NCBI RefSeq assembly: GCF_963693435.1
Contig: NZ_OY856306.1
Coordinates: 186,001 to 250,000, forward strand
Reading direction: 5' to 3'
DNA from: Pasteurella atlantica
GTDB lineage: Bacteria > Pseudomonadota > Gammaproteobacteria > Enterobacterales > Pasteurellaceae
Length of the DNA stretch: 64,000 bases
In this document: one piece after another, positions 38,628-48,855 of the stretch
Position numbering within the stretch: position 1 is the stretch's first letter
Layout of the letters: every line of letters starts with the position of its first letter
The notes under the pieces: model-generated
Database searches by the model: none
Told to the model about the DNA's origin: nothing
Seen by the model: only the letters and a program-made list of their open reading frames with translations
Position numbers and translations under genes: made by a program

Positions 38628-39941
38628 TCAATCGTGTTTAACCAATAATTTATTCAAATCAGGTAAACTATTATTGGTTAATTTTTGAATAATATAGAAT
38701 AAAATTGTTGCTCCAATTGCGGCAACACTCAAATTCACAAAGAGTGTGACTAATACGGTTAATACAATTAATGGTACATCTTTCTTAGAAAGTAATGCTT
38801 TTCGCCCTAATAATAATTTGCCAATTTCTCGTGCAACTGTTCTATCAAATACATCGTAACCGACTTTAAACAGCACTCCTATAAATACCGCTTTTGGAAT
38901 AAGGCTGATCCAATCAAGGAAAACAAAAATTTCCACAATCACAAAAACACCCACTAAAATCCCCGCAAATCTTGATGTTGCTCCTTCTTTTAAAATTAGT
39001 ACAGAACGAATAGTTGCCTGAGCACCTGGTAAGCCACCAAGTAAGGCAGCCGCTGCATTTGCTAAACCTTGAGCAGCAAGCTCACGATTACGTTGAGTAT
39101 CCTCACCACTGATTTTATCCATTACCAAAGCTGTCATTAAGGTATCTAGATAACATAATAATGCTAGCTGAAATGCTAAAGGAAGTGCAAATATCAACAA
39201 TTCAAAAGACATATGTGTTGGAATTTGAGCCTGTACCCATTCACTGATAGAGACTGAAAGTACACTGCTATCTATATTAATAGTTTCAATCGGAATATTA
39301 AATAAATGTACAACCAGAGTGCTAATTATAATTGCCATTAATGTGGCAGGGAAAAAAGCTAAAATTCGACGGAAAGTTTTATTTTTTGTTTTAGGAAAAA
39401 GAAGAATAATAGCCAGAGTTAATAGTGCAATTAAGCTATTAAGTAGAGCCGTTTTATTAAACACCCAAAGACTATCAACGACAAATAATTGTTCTATTTG
39501 TCCAATCCAAATTAGCACAGCAATTCCAGACATAAAACCTGAAATAACACTATTTGGAATCCATTTAATTAAATTACCTGCACGAAATAATGCGGCAAAC
39601 CCCAACATAAAACCGCTTAAAATAACGGTAAAATTAAAAAGTTGATTAACGGTCATCCCTTCAAGTTGGTTTGCACTTAATTGTTGTGCAGAAACTAAAA
39701 CTGCAATTGCCACCGCTGACATTGGTGCAGTAGGTCCTGAACATTGAATTCTTGTTCCACCAAATAAAGATGTCACAAAGGCAATCACACCGGCGGCGAT
39801 CATACCTGATAATGCCCCACGTCCTGATAATAAGCCAAAAGACGCACCTAAACTCAAGGCAACAAAACTCACGACTAATGCAGCCATTATATTGGTATAT
39901 AAATTAGAAATTGAAAAATTGCTTTTAGATGAAGAAATCAT
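38628..39941 (-). CDS. SulP-family anion transporter without a STAS domain
   Basis: A 437-residue inner membrane protein with about 11-12 hydrophobic segments and SulP features: FGGTRIQCSGPTAPMSA near residue 65 (the substrate-binding region), NSVISGFMSGIAVLI near 130 and GGLPGAQATIRS near 300. SulP proteins transport sulfate, bicarbonate or dicarboxylates and usually carry a C-terminal cytoplasmic STAS domain of about 120 residues. Here the protein ends right after the membrane domain (LPDLNKLLVKHD), so STAS is absent. The substrate is not predictable. Single gene. Confidence 0.82.
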   Translation of the reverse strand: MISSSKSNFSISNLYTNIMAALVVSFVALSLGASFGLLSGRGALSGMIAAGVIAFVTSLFGGTRIQCSGPTAPMSAVAIAVLVSAQQLSANQLEGMTVNQLFNFTVILSGFMLGFAALFRAGNLIKWIPNSVISGFMSGIAVLIWIGQIEQLFVVDSLWVFNKTALLNSLIALLTLAIILLFPKTKNKTFRRILAFFPATLMAIIISTLVVHLFNIPIETINIDSSVLSVSISEWVQAQIPTHMSFELLIFALPLAFQLALLCYLDTLMTALVMDKISGEDTQRNRELAAQGLANAAAALLGGLPGAQATIRSVLILKEGATSRFAGILVGVFVIVEIFVFLDWISLIPKAVFIGVLFKVGYDVFDRTVAREIGKLLLGRKALLSKKDVPLIVLTVLVTLFVNLSVAAIGATILFYIIQKLTNNSLPDLNKLLVKHD

Positions 39942-40175
39942 AATAGTAAAGTTATCAAGTAATTATAAAGGGGTGAAAAAATAAAAATTTAATCACAAAA
40001 TGATCGGGTATTATACGCCTAAAAAAAGGGAAAAAAAGTAAAAATAATGAAAACCCAGTAAAAAATAATTGCAAATTTTTTGCAACATCTTACCGCTTTG
40101 ATCTATAATGCCAAACAATTACTGTATAAAAAAACAGATGCAAAATAACAAATATAAAAAAATTTGAGGTAAAGG

Positions 40176-42362
40176 ATGGATTTTTCATTATTATTAGATG
40201 GACTGAATGAAAAGCAACGTGAAGCAGTCGCTGCCCCTGTGGGTAACTATTTAGTACTTGCAGGAGCTGGCAGTGGTAAAACACGAGTTTTAACCCATCG
40301 TATTGCGTGGCTGATTGGCGTTGAAAATATTCCTGAATCCAATATTCTTGCTGTTACTTTTACCAACAAAGCAGCGACAGAAATGCGTCATCGTATTGAG
40401 CATACGCTTTCATCCTCTAATCATCGTCTATTTGGAATGTGGGTTGGTACATTTCATAGTATTGCAAACCGTTTACTACGCTCTCATTATTTGGATGCCA
40501 ATCTTCCGCAAGATTTTCAGATTATGGATTCAGAAGATCAACATCGCTTAATTAAACGTTTACTCAAATTACATCATATTGATGAGAAAAACTTCCCCCC
40601 AAAACAAGTGATGTGGTACATCAATGGTAAAAAAGATAAAGGGTTACGCCCGCATCAAATCGATCATCAAAATGATAGCAATGAAAAAAGACTGATAGAA
40701 ATTTATCAAATTTATCAAGATGCCTGTAATCGTGCGGGTTTGTTAGATTTTGCTGAATTATTAATTCGAGCTTATGAATTATTTAAGGATAAGCCTCTGA
40801 TTTTAAAACGTTATCAAGAACGCTTTCCACATATCTTGATTGACGAATTTCAAGATACCAACCACATTCAATATTGTTGGATTCGTCTATTAGCAGGACA
40901 ATCTGGCAATGTCATTGTGGTTGGCGATGATGATCAATCTATCTATGGTTGGCGAGGAGCAGAAGTTGAAAATATTCAACGCTTTTTAGAGGATTATCCT
41001 AATTCACAAACAATTCGTCTTGAGCAGAATTACCGTTCTACGGGGCATATATTACATAGTGCGAATGCCCTTATTTCAAATAATAAAAACCGACTAGGAA
41101 AAGATTTATGGACAGATAGTGGCAACGGTGATCCTGTTGAAATTTATGAAGCCTTTAATGAGTTAGATGAAGCCCGTTATGTTGCTTCACAAATAAAACA
41201 ATGGTGTAAAAATGATGGAGAATTAAATGAATGTGCCATTCTTTATCGTAGCAATAGCCAATCTCGTGTGATGGAAGAAGCCTTAATTCAAGCGGATATT
41301 CCTTATCGTATTTATGGTGGAATGCGATTTTTTGAACGCCAAGAAATTAAAGATGCACTGGCATACTTACGTTTAATATCCAATCGACAAGATGATGCTG
41401 CTTTTGAACGTGTCGTGAACACGCCAACAAGAGGGATTGGGGATCGTACCCTAGATATTTTGCGACAACTGACTCGTACTCGTCAAATTACACTGTGGCA
41501 AGCTGTACAGGTCGCCATACAAGAAGAGCAACTTTCAGGACGTGCTGCTAATGCTTTATTACGCTTTACTGAATTGATCAATGCCATCGATATTGAAACC
41601 TCAGAAATGCCCCTTTTTGAGCAAACCGAATTTGTCATCAACCGCTCAGGTTTATTAGATATGTATCAAAAAGAGAAAGGTGAAAAAGGTGAGGCTCGTA
41701 TTGAAAACTTAGGGGAATTAGTGACAGCAACACGTCAATTTACTAAACCGGATGAAGCCGAAGATATGACAGATTTAACCGCATTTCTTACTCACGCCTC
41801 ATTGGAAGCGGGAGAGTCTCAAGCTTCACCTCATCAAGATTATGTTGAATTAATGACATTACATTCAGCCAAAGGCTTGGAATTCCCACGTGTTTTTATC
41901 GTAGGTGTAGAAGAAGGTATTTTTCCAAGTGGACGAAGTTTTGAAGAAGATCGTTTGCAGGAGGAACGCCGTTTGGCTTATGTTGGCATTACTCGAGCCA
42001 AGAAAAAACTTACCTTAAGCTATGCCGAAAATCGTCGTTTATACGGTAAAGAAGAACGCCATATTCCATCACGTTTTATTTCTGAATTACCAGAACAACA
42101 TATCCAAGTAGTTCGTTTACGTGGCACAATCAACCGCCCTGCAAATTTTGTAAAAAGTTCACAACATCGTACCGCTTCCTCCTCTTCAATATCACAAGAT
42201 ACAGGTTGGCAAATGGGTCAAAAAGTTCAACATAGTAAATTTGGGCAGGGGACTATTATTAATGTAGAAGGATCTGGTGAACAGACACGTTTACAAATTG
42301 CCTTTGTTCAAAATGGAATTAAGTGGTTAGTGGCTAAAATGGCGAAGCTAGAAAAAGTTTGA
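40176..42362 (+). CDS. uvrD: DNA helicase II UvrD
   Basis: Superfamily 1 3'-5' helicase for nucleotide excision and mismatch repair. The 728-residue protein has motif I AGAGSGKTRVL (residue 30), motif Ia TFTNKAATEMR, motif II LIDEFQDTN near 221, motif III GDDDQSIYGWRGA, motif IV EQNYRS and the late motifs TLHSAKGLEF and YVGITRAKKKL (near 607). The C-terminal tudor-like region (GQKVQHSKFGQGTIINVEG) is present. It contains an uptake sequence in its coding region (42133-42177). Single gene. Confidence 0.97.
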   Translation: MDFSLLLDGLNEKQREAVAAPVGNYLVLAGAGSGKTRVLTHRIAWLIGVENIPESNILAVTFTNKAATEMRHRIEHTLSSSNHRLFGMWVGTFHSIANRLLRSHYLDANLPQDFQIMDSEDQHRLIKRLLKLHHIDEKNFPPKQVMWYINGKKDKGLRPHQIDHQNDSNEKRLIEIYQIYQDACNRAGLLDFAELLIRAYELFKDKPLILKRYQERFPHILIDEFQDTNHIQYCWIRLLAGQSGNVIVVGDDDQSIYGWRGAEVENIQRFLEDYPNSQTIRLEQNYRSTGHILHSANALISNNKNRLGKDLWTDSGNGDPVEIYEAFNELDEARYVASQIKQWCKNDGELNECAILYRSNSQSRVMEEALIQADIPYRIYGGMRFFERQEIKDALAYLRLISNRQDDAAFERVVNTPTRGIGDRTLDILRQLTRTRQITLWQAVQVAIQEEQLSGRAANALLRFTELINAIDIETSEMPLFEQTEFVINRSGLLDMYQKEKGEKGEARIENLGELVTATRQFTKPDEAEDMTDLTAFLTHASLEAGESQASPHQDYVELMTLHSAKGLEFPRVFIVGVEEGIFPSGRSFEEDRLQEERRLAYVGITRAKKKLTLSYAENRRLYGKEERHIPSRFISELPEQHIQVVRLRGTINRPANFVKSSQHRTASSSSISQDTGWQMGQKVQHSKFGQGTIINVEGSGEQTRLQIAFVQNGIKWLVAKMAKLEKV

Positions 42363-42701
42363 TTTGTATATTTCTTTTCAGGGCAGGATCATGCTTTCAT
42401 TAGAGCAAAATAGCACTTAAAATCTAATAAAAATCAATAAATTATATTATTAGGTATAAATATAGCGGGTAGATCAAATTGAAAGTTTACAAATTTAATT
42501 CCCTGTAATGTATTTATACATCAATGAGTTATGTGGAAAACTGATACAATATGGCAGTCCACAATTTACAATTGTTATACTTGCTTTTCTTAATAGCATC
42601 CAATAGTTATTACTGATTTCTAAAAATCAATAGGTAAAAGTTTGCGATGCCCTGTATTTCTGTTAGTTCTGATTAATCTTTACCTGTTATAACAATAAAT
42701 T

Positions 42702-42726
42702 TTAAGAAAGTAATTTACTTTCTTAA
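42702..42726. promoter_or_regulatory. 25-bp palindrome upstream of the sorbitol operon
   Basis: TTAAGAAAGTAA (42702-42713) and its exact reverse complement (42715-42726) flank a single central T. It is a candidate regulator-binding site for the operon's own DeoR-type repressor or another factor; a hairpin would need to open a few central pairs. Confidence 0.5.
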
Positions 42727-42774
42727 TTACTTCTCAATAAAAACCTTTCAAAATAAAATAAAATATTTTCATTT

Positions 42775-42790
42775 TGTGATCTACTTAAAA
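42775..42790 (+). promoter_or_regulatory. possible CRP site of the sorbitol operon
   Basis: TGTGATCTACTTAAAA has a perfect left CRP half-site but a poor right half. Placement about 100 bases before srlA and the function of the operon make catabolite control likely. Confidence 0.35.
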
Positions 42791-42825
42791 GTTTTTTAAT
42801 TTAAAATGATCTATTATATCTATGA

Positions 42826-42845
42826 TGATTCAAATGGTTGAATCA
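42826..42845. promoter_or_regulatory. palindromic operator candidate just before srlA
   Basis: TGATTCAA (42826-42833) and TTGAATCA (42838-42845) are perfect inverted arms around four bases, 33 bases before the srlA ATG. Position fits a repressor operator in the 5' leader. Confidence 0.5.
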
Positions 42846-42877
42846 GTTTTTCGTAAATTCTAAAAGCGAGGTCTATT

Positions 42878-43426
42878 ATGATTGAAGTAATTACTCATAG
42901 TGCGGAATGGTTTATTGGGCTATTCCAAAAAGGTGGGGAAGTCTTTGTTAGTATGGCAACAGGTATTCTTCCTTTGCTTATTTCTTTATTGGTTGTAATG
43001 AATGCGTTGATCAAATTTATTGGTCAAGAAAGAATTGAGCGTTTAGCACAACGTAGTGCGGGCAACCCAGTTTCTCGTTATTTAATTCTCCCTGTTATTG
43101 GTACGTTTGTATTCTGTAACCCGATGACATTAAGTCTTGGTCGTTTTTTACCAGAGTGCTATAAGCCAAGTTATTATGCTGCAGCATCTTATAGCTGTCA
43201 CTCAATGAATGGTTTATTCCCACATATCAATCCTGGCGAACTTTTTGTTTATCTTGGTATTGCAAGTGGTTTAACTACATTAAATATTCCTCTTGCGCCA
43301 CTTGCAGTGAGCTATTTATTAGTCGGTATGGTCACTAACTTCTTCCGTGGTTGGGTTACAGATTTTACTACTGCATTTTTTGAAAAACGTATGAATATTA
43401 CACTTGATCGTGAAGTTCGTTTATAA
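42878..43426 (+). CDS. srlA: sorbitol (glucitol) PTS permease, EIIC subunit
   Basis: Membrane part 1 of the glucitol/sorbitol permease. The 182-residue product has several membrane segments and the family stretches [23 protein letters not shown] (residues 75-98) and [21 protein letters not shown] (near 107-127). It starts the srlA-E-B-D-M-R operon with AGCGAGG as ribosome site; srlE follows after 21 bases. Confidence 0.93.
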   Translation: MIEVITHSAEWFIGLFQKGGEVFVSMATGILPLLISLLVVMNALIKFIGQERIERLAQRSAGNPVSRYLILPVIGTFVFCNPMTLSLGRFLPECYKPSYYAAASYSCHSMNGLFPHINPGELFVYLGIASGLTTLNIPLAPLAVSYLLVGMVTNFFRGWVTDFTTAFFEKRMNITLDREVRL

Positions 43427-43447
43427 GATTGATAGGAGAACCAAATT

Positions 43448-44422
43448 ATGACAAAAGCACTTTATATTGAAAAAGGTAATGGCGGTTGGGGCGGTCCTTT
43501 AACACTACCTATTGAAGAAGGTAAAAAAATCCTTTATATGACTGCTGGTACTCGTCCTGCTATCGTCAATAAACTTGTTGAACTTACAGGTTGGGAAGCG
43601 ATTGATGGCTTTAAAGAGGGTGAACCTGAAAATGATAGCGAAATCGGTATTGCGATTGTGGATTGTGGCGGTACTTTACGCTGTGGTTTATACCCTAAAC
43701 GTGGTATTCCAACAATCAATGTTCACGCAACAGGTAAATCTGGTCCATTAGCTGAATTTATTGTGGAAAACATTTATGTTTCTGCAGTCAAAGAAGAAAA
43801 TATTTCACTGACTGAAAGTGATGCTGTAGCACCAACAAAACCAGCTAAATCTATTGTAAAAGACTATGATAGTTCTAAAAAAATTACTGAACAAACTGAT
43901 GGTTTACTGTCAAGAATTGGTATGGGTATGGGATCAATTGTTGCGGTATTCTTCCAAGCTGGACGTGATACTATTGATACCGTTTTAAAAACAATTCTGC
44001 CATTTATGGCATTCGTTTCTGCTCTTATTGGAATTATCATTGCGTCGGGATTAGGGGATTGGATTGCTCACGGTTTAACACCTTTAGCAAATAGTCCAAT
44101 TGGATTAATCATTCTTGCATTGATTTGTTCATTCCCATTCCTTTCTCCATTCTTAGGCCCTGGAGCGGTAATTGCACAAGTAATCGGTGTGTTAGTGGGA
44201 ACGCAAATTGGATTGGGTAATATTCCACCACATTTAGCACTGCCAGCATTATTCGCAATCAATGCTCAAGCAGCCTGTGACTTTATTCCAGTTGGTTTAT
44301 CTTTAGCAGAAGCTAAACAAGATACCGTTCGAGTAGGTGTTCCTTCAGTGCTAGTGAGCCGTTTCTTAACCGGTGCTCCAACAGTATTACTTGCTTGGTT
44401 TGTATCAGCATTTATTTACTAA
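43448..44422 (+). CDS. srlE: sorbitol (glucitol) PTS permease, EIIBC subunit
   Basis: The 324-residue protein combines the EIIB domain (residues 1-125, phosphorylated cysteine in [13 protein letters not shown] near residue 74) with the second half of the membrane EIIC domain (residues about 160-324, [17 protein letters not shown]). Works with srlA and srlB to import sorbitol as sorbitol-6-phosphate. GGAGA ribosome site; srlB follows after 14 bases. Confidence 0.93.
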   Translation: MTKALYIEKGNGGWGGPLTLPIEEGKKILYMTAGTRPAIVNKLVELTGWEAIDGFKEGEPENDSEIGIAIVDCGGTLRCGLYPKRGIPTINVHATGKSGPLAEFIVENIYVSAVKEENISLTESDAVAPTKPAKSIVKDYDSSKKITEQTDGLLSRIGMGMGSIVAVFFQAGRDTIDTVLKTILPFMAFVSALIGIIIASGLGDWIAHGLTPLANSPIGLIILALICSFPFLSPFLGPGAVIAQVIGVLVGTQIGLGNIPPHLALPALFAINAQAACDFIPVGLSLAEAKQDTVRVGVPSVLVSRFLTGAPTVLLAWFVSAFIY

Positions 44423-44436
44423 TCTAAGGAGAAATA

Positions 44437-44799
44437 ATGAAAGTAATTTACCAAACAATGATTACAAAAGTGGGCGAACTAGCCGAAGATGCCCTTGTTG
44501 AAAATATGTTTATCACTTTTAAACAAAGTGTCCCAAAAGATTTGGAAGACTACTGCTTTATTCATAATCACGGTGAATTACTTTGTGATGTAAAGGCGGG
44601 TGATCTTTTACAAATTGACGGTAAAGATTACCCGATTACCGCTGTGGGTTCGGTGGCTTCACATAATTTAAAAGAATTAGGCCACGTAACATTCCGTTTT
44701 GATAATGCAACACAAGCGGAATATCCAGGGAATATTCATTTAAATGGAAGAATACCGACACTTGGCGTTAATACAACATTAGTAATTAAACAAAATTAA
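44437..44799 (+). CDS. srlB: sorbitol (glucitol) PTS EIIA subunit
   Basis: A 120-residue soluble phosphocarrier that passes phosphate from HPr to the EIIB domain of SrlE. The glucitol EIIA family motif with the active histidine is seen in the CFIHNHGELL stretch (about residues 41-50); DITAVGSVASHNLKELGH-like sequence follows. Typical length. Third gene of the operon. Confidence 0.92.
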   Translation: MKVIYQTMITKVGELAEDALVENMFITFKQSVPKDLEDYCFIHNHGELLCDVKAGDLLQIDGKDYPITAVGSVASHNLKELGHVTFRFDNATQAEYPGNIHLNGRIPTLGVNTTLVIKQN

Positions 44800-44813
44800 C
44801 ATAGGAGTTATAT

Positions 44814-45590
44814 ATGAATGGAAAGGTTGCAGTAGTTATTGGTGGAGGGCAAACATTAGGTGCTTTTTTAAGTACAGGATTAGCCAATAATGGATACCGT
44901 GTAGCTGTTGCCGATTTAAACGGGGCAAATGCAGATAATATTGCAAGTGAGATTACAAGTAAAAATTTGATTGCTAAAGGCTTTCAAGTTGATGCAACAA
45001 ATGAAGAAAGTGTGATTAAACTAGCTAAAGATGTAGATGCCCATTTTGGACGAGTAGATTTAATTGTTTACAGTGCAGGTATCGCAAAAGCATCTCCTAT
45101 TACACAATTTTCACTCAATGATTTTGATTTATCTGTAAAAGTAAACCTAACAGGTTATTTCTTGTGTGCCAGAGAATTTTCTAAATTGATGATTCGTGAT
45201 GGCATTAAAGGTAGAATAATGCAGATTAATTCAAAATCAGGAAAAGTAGGAAGTAAACATAATTCTGGATATAGTGCTGCTAAATTTGGTGGTGTTGGCT
45301 TAACACAATCATTAGCACTTGATCTTGCAGAATATGGTATTACTGTTCATTCATTAATGTTAGGAAATTTACTTCAATCACCAATGTTTCAATCATTAAT
45401 TCCACAGTATGCTGAAAAACTAGGCATTCCAGAAAATGAAGTAGAACAGGTTTATATTGATAAAGTACCTTTAAAACGAGGTTGTGATTATCAAGATGTA
45501 CTTAATGTGTTATTGTTCTATGCAAGTGAACAAGCAGCATATTGTACTGGGCAATCCATCAATATTACCGGTGGACAAGTAATGTTCTAA
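44814..45590 (+). CDS. srlD: sorbitol-6-phosphate 2-dehydrogenase
   Basis: Short-chain dehydrogenase that oxidises imported sorbitol-6-phosphate to fructose-6-phosphate for glycolysis. The 258-residue protein has the Rossmann motif VIGGGQTLGAFLSTGLA (residues 8-24) and the catalytic set S-Y-K in NSKSGKVGSKHNSGYSAAK (YxxxK near residue 154). Fourth gene of the operon, 14 bases after srlB with AGGAG. Confidence 0.93.
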   Translation: MNGKVAVVIGGGQTLGAFLSTGLANNGYRVAVADLNGANADNIASEITSKNLIAKGFQVDATNEESVIKLAKDVDAHFGRVDLIVYSAGIAKASPITQFSLNDFDLSVKVNLTGYFLCAREFSKLMIRDGIKGRIMQINSKSGKVGSKHNSGYSAAKFGGVGLTQSLALDLAEYGITVHSLMLGNLLQSPMFQSLIPQYAEKLGIPENEVEQVYIDKVPLKRGCDYQDVLNVLLFYASEQAAYCTGQSINITGGQVMF

Positions 45591-45652
45591 TTAAAATATG
45601 GCGAGTTTATTATTTTTAATGCTCGCCAATTTTTCTAAATATGAGATAATAG

Positions 45653-46015
45653 ATGACAGATTCAACACATATTTTAATATTTATTGCTGTTATTGCGTGG
45701 ATTTTACAAATAGGATTGGGCTGGTGGCAAGTTTCTTGCTTTAATAAAGCGTTTCAATCGCTTTGTAAAAAAGGTAATGTAGGTGTAGGTAAATCAAAAG
45801 GTCGTTTTAAACCTAAAGTAGTTATTGCCATTGCATTTGATGAAAATCAGTATGTGACAGATTCTATTTTAATGAAAGGTTTTTCGGTTTTTTCAAGACC
45901 ACAACCAATTGAAAGTTTATCTAAATTACATTACGATGATATTGATCCATTAAAATTATTTCCAAACAAAAAATCGTATCAGGAAGCATTAACAGAAGCA
46001 ATTAAGTTGAAATAA
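45653..46015 (+). CDS. srlM: glucitol operon activator GutM
   Basis: GutM/SrlM is a small membrane-anchored co-activator of the sorbitol operon. The 120-residue protein has one N-terminal membrane segment (residues 7-25, ending IGLGWWQVSCFNKAF) and a cytosolic part with GNVGVGKSKGRFKPKVVIAIAFD, which is the family pattern. It lies 62 bases after srlD in the same direction. Confidence 0.9.
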   Translation: MTDSTHILIFIAVIAWILQIGLGWWQVSCFNKAFQSLCKKGNVGVGKSKGRFKPKVVIAIAFDENQYVTDSILMKGFSVFSRPQPIESLSKLHYDDIDPLKLFPNKKSYQEALTEAIKLK

Positions 46016-46047
46016 TATTTTCAAACATAATAAATGGTGCTAAGTAA

Positions 46048-46815
46048 ATGAAACCTGTAGAAAGACAAAAGCAAATTATTGAGTATTTACAACAAAATGG
46101 AAAAACTTCTGTTGAGATTCTTGCTCAAAACTTTAATACCACAGGTGCCACCATCAGAAAAGATTTAACCATACTTGAAAATAGTGGTAAGGTTTTACGC
46201 ACTTATGGTAGCGTGCTTCTTGCAAGTAATGATGAAGATCGTGATTTACCTATCTTAAGTAAATCCTCCATCAATTTAGAAATTAAAAAGAAAATTGCTA
46301 AGCAAGCAACGATGTTAATTGAAGAAGGTGATTCAATCATTATGGATACAGGCAGTACGGTATTACAAATGATTCCTTTTTTATCATCTTTTGATAATCT
46401 CACCATAATGACGAATAGTTTGCATATTATAAATAGCCTTGTAAATTTAGATAAAGATTACAGTTTACTTATTTCAAGTGGCACATTTCGCCCTAAATCA
46501 GGCTCATTTCACGGCACACTCGCCGAATCTACGTTTGAAAACTTTTCTTTTAATAAACTCTTTATCGGTGCTGATAGTATTGATTTAAATTCAGGATTGA
46601 CGACATTTAATGAAGTACACGGTGTAAGTAAAGCAATGTGTAAAGCCGCAAGTAAAATTATTGTTTTAGCAGATTCATCAAAATTTGGTCGTCGTAGTCC
46701 AAATATCGTTTGCCCATTAGATCAAATTGATATCATTATTACAGATACTAAGCTAGATAAAGAAATCTATAATCAGCTTATTAAAAATAATATTAACGTA
46801 GTACTTGTGGAATGA
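46048..46815 (+). CDS. srlR: DeoR-family repressor of the sorbitol operon
   Basis: The 255-residue protein has an N-terminal helix-turn-helix (residues 5-60, VEILAQNFNTTGATIRKDL) and a sugar-phosphate-binding DeoR C-terminal domain (MDTGSTVLQM near 108, GADSIDLNSGLTTFNEVH near 172). As the last gene of the srl operon it is the likely repressor released by sorbitol-6-phosphate. The palindromes before srlA are its possible operators. Followed by a weak terminator and an uptake core (ccgct, 46841). Confidence 0.93.
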   Translation: MKPVERQKQIIEYLQQNGKTSVEILAQNFNTTGATIRKDLTILENSGKVLRTYGSVLLASNDEDRDLPILSKSSINLEIKKKIAKQATMLIEEGDSIIMDTGSTVLQMIPFLSSFDNLTIMTNSLHIINSLVNLDKDYSLLISSGTFRPKSGSFHGTLAESTFENFSFNKLFIGADSIDLNSGLTTFNEVHGVSKAMCKAASKIIVLADSSKFGRRSPNIVCPLDQIDIIITDTKLDKEIYNQLIKNNINVVLVE

Positions 46816-46850
46816 CTTGTAAATTTTATTCAACATCTCACCGCTATAAA

Positions 46851-46877
46851 AAAGAGCAAACTTAAATTGCTCTTTAT
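46851..46877 (+). terminator. hairpin after srlR
   Basis: AAAGAGCAA (46851-46859) and TTGCTCTTT (46867-46875) form a 9-bp stem with a 7-base loop; the T tract is short. Confidence 0.6.
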
Positions 46878-46949
46878 AACTCTTTGTTGTAAATCATTTA
46901 GGCACAAAGGACATTGTAAATGATGCAATATCCTTTACGTTTATAATCG

Positions 46950-48782
46950 TTACTCATCTAAGAAACTTCTCAGCGTTTCAGAACGGCTTGGGTGACGCAG
47001 TTTACGTAATGCTTTTGCTTCAATTTGACGGATACGTTCACGTGTTACATCAAATTGTTTACCCACCTCTTCTAACGTATGATCGGTATTCATATCAATA
47101 CCAAAACGCATACGTAATACTTTTGCTTCGCGAGGTGTTAAACCCTCTAATACTCCACCAGTTGCTAAACGTAGGCTTTCTGATGTTGCAGAATCTAGTG
47201 GTTGGGCAAGTGCAGTATCTTCGATGAAATCCCCTAAATGTGAATCATCGTCATCACCGACGGGTGTTTCCATTGAAATTGGCTCTTTAGCAATTTTAAG
47301 AACTTTACGAATTTTATCTTCAGGCATTCCCATTTTTTCTGCTAATTCTTCAGGTGTCGCATCACGTCCCATTTCTTGTAAACATTGACGAGAAATACGA
47401 TTTAATTTATTAATCGTTTCAATCATATGCACAGGGATACGGATAGTACGTGCTTGATCGGCAATTGAACGAGTAATAGCTTGGCGGATCCACCAAGTTG
47501 CATAAGTTGAAAATTTATACCCACGACGATATTCAAATTTATCAACTGCTTTCATTAAACCAATATTACCTTCTTGAATTAAATCTAAGAATTGTAAGCC
47601 ACGGTTGGTGTATTTTTTAGCAATAGAAATAACCAAACGTAGGTTTGCTTCAATCATTTCAGTCTTCGCTCGGCGAGCTTTTAATTCGCCTTCTGCAATT
47701 CGTCCACCAATCACTCGAATTTGCTTAATAGTTAATCCTGTTTGTTCTTCAATATGTTTTAAATTATTCATATTGAGACGAATTTTTTCTGCATTCAAAC
47801 CTAATTTTTCTGAATAGTGTTTGTTTGATTCAATCGCTTTGATTAACCAAGCATCATCCGTTTCATGACCTTGGAATGCTTTTAAAAATGCGCCTCTTGG
47901 CATTTTCGAATACTCAACGGCTAAACGTAATATTTGACGCTCTTCTTTGCGAACTTGTTTCATAATAGTACGCATTTGGGCAACAAGTAGATCAAATTGT
48001 TTTGGTACTAGACGAAATTCACGGAAAATTTCCGAAAGGGCTTTTACTTGCTCTTTTGATTTTTTACTTGTTCTACCATACTTTTGAATGGTTAAAAGTG
48101 CTTTTTTATGTTGATCGCGTAATGCGTAGAATTTTTGGCGAGCAAGTTCAGGATCAATACCATTATCATCAGCATTATCATCGCTGTCATCATCACTATC
48201 TTCATCATCATCTTCAGGAATATCGCTATTTTCTTCTTCAGGAACGATAAAGGTATCATCGGCAACTTCGCTTTCTTCAATATCTGGTTCAATAAAGGCA
48301 GTAATGAGATCCGTAATTCGCATTGTTCCTTCTTCAACTTGCTCATAGCTAGCGATTAAGTTAGTTAATGCTTCTGGATATTCTGCAATGGTACATTGAA
48401 CTTCATTAATACCTTCTTCAATACGTTTTGCGATATCAATTTCACCTTCACGAGTAAGAAGTTCAACGGTGCCCATTTCACGCATATACATACGTACAGG
48501 ATCAGTTGTTCTACCCAGTTCGGATTCTACGGTGGAAAGGACTTTAGTTGCTTCTTCTACCACATCTTCATCAGTGATATTTTCAGATAACATTAAATCA
48601 TCTGCATCAGGTGCTGTTTCCAGAACCTTAATTCCCATATCATTGATCATTTGGATGATATCTTCGATTTGCTCAGCATCTACCAAATCTTCAGGTAGGT
48701 GATCGTGAACTTCTGATAAAGTTAAGTATCCTTGTTCACGGCCTTGAGTAATAAGCAGTTCAAGTTGAGATTGTTTTTCCAT
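46950..48782 (-). CDS. rpoD: RNA polymerase primary sigma factor (sigma-70)
   Basis: Directs RNA polymerase to housekeeping promoters. The 610-residue protein has region 1.1 (residues 1-80), an acidic insert ([14 protein letters not shown] near 200), the non-conserved region, region 2 ([37 protein letters not shown] with [18 protein letters not shown], about 375-440), region 3 and region 4 ([31 protein letters not shown] near the C-terminus). I start at the ATG at 48782 (MEKQSQ), where the E. coli protein also begins; a GTG four codons upstream is possible. Third gene of the rpsU-dnaG-rpoD macromolecular synthesis operon. Confidence 0.96.
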   Translation of the reverse strand: MEKQSQLELLITQGREQGYLTLSEVHDHLPEDLVDAEQIEDIIQMINDMGIKVLETAPDADDLMLSENITDEDVVEEATKVLSTVESELGRTTDPVRMYMREMGTVELLTREGEIDIAKRIEEGINEVQCTIAEYPEALTNLIASYEQVEEGTMRITDLITAFIEPDIEESEVADDTFIVPEEENSDIPEDDDEDSDDDSDDNADDNGIDPELARQKFYALRDQHKKALLTIQKYGRTSKKSKEQVKALSEIFREFRLVPKQFDLLVAQMRTIMKQVRKEERQILRLAVEYSKMPRGAFLKAFQGHETDDAWLIKAIESNKHYSEKLGLNAEKIRLNMNNLKHIEEQTGLTIKQIRVIGGRIAEGELKARRAKTEMIEANLRLVISIAKKYTNRGLQFLDLIQEGNIGLMKAVDKFEYRRGYKFSTYATWWIRQAITRSIADQARTIRIPVHMIETINKLNRISRQCLQEMGRDATPEELAEKMGMPEDKIRKVLKIAKEPISMETPVGDDDDSHLGDFIEDTALAQPLDSATSESLRLATGGVLEGLTPREAKVLRMRFGIDMNTDHTLEEVGKQFDVTRERIRQIEAKALRKLRHPSRSETLRSFLDE

Positions 48783-48855
48783 TCTGATATCCACATTTAT
48801 GCTAGAAAAGAGGGTAGATTATACCACTACTTTTAAAATTATTGTTAATACTAAA

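Larger units (their letters stand above)
42363..42877. other. 515-bp uvrD-srlA intergenic control region
   Basis: No open frame looks like a gene. It contains a 25-bp palindrome (42702-42726), a CRP-like half-site (42775-42780), and a second palindrome just before srlA (42826-42845). These make it the likely control region of the sorbitol operon. I see no clear uvrD terminator. Confidence 0.6.
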
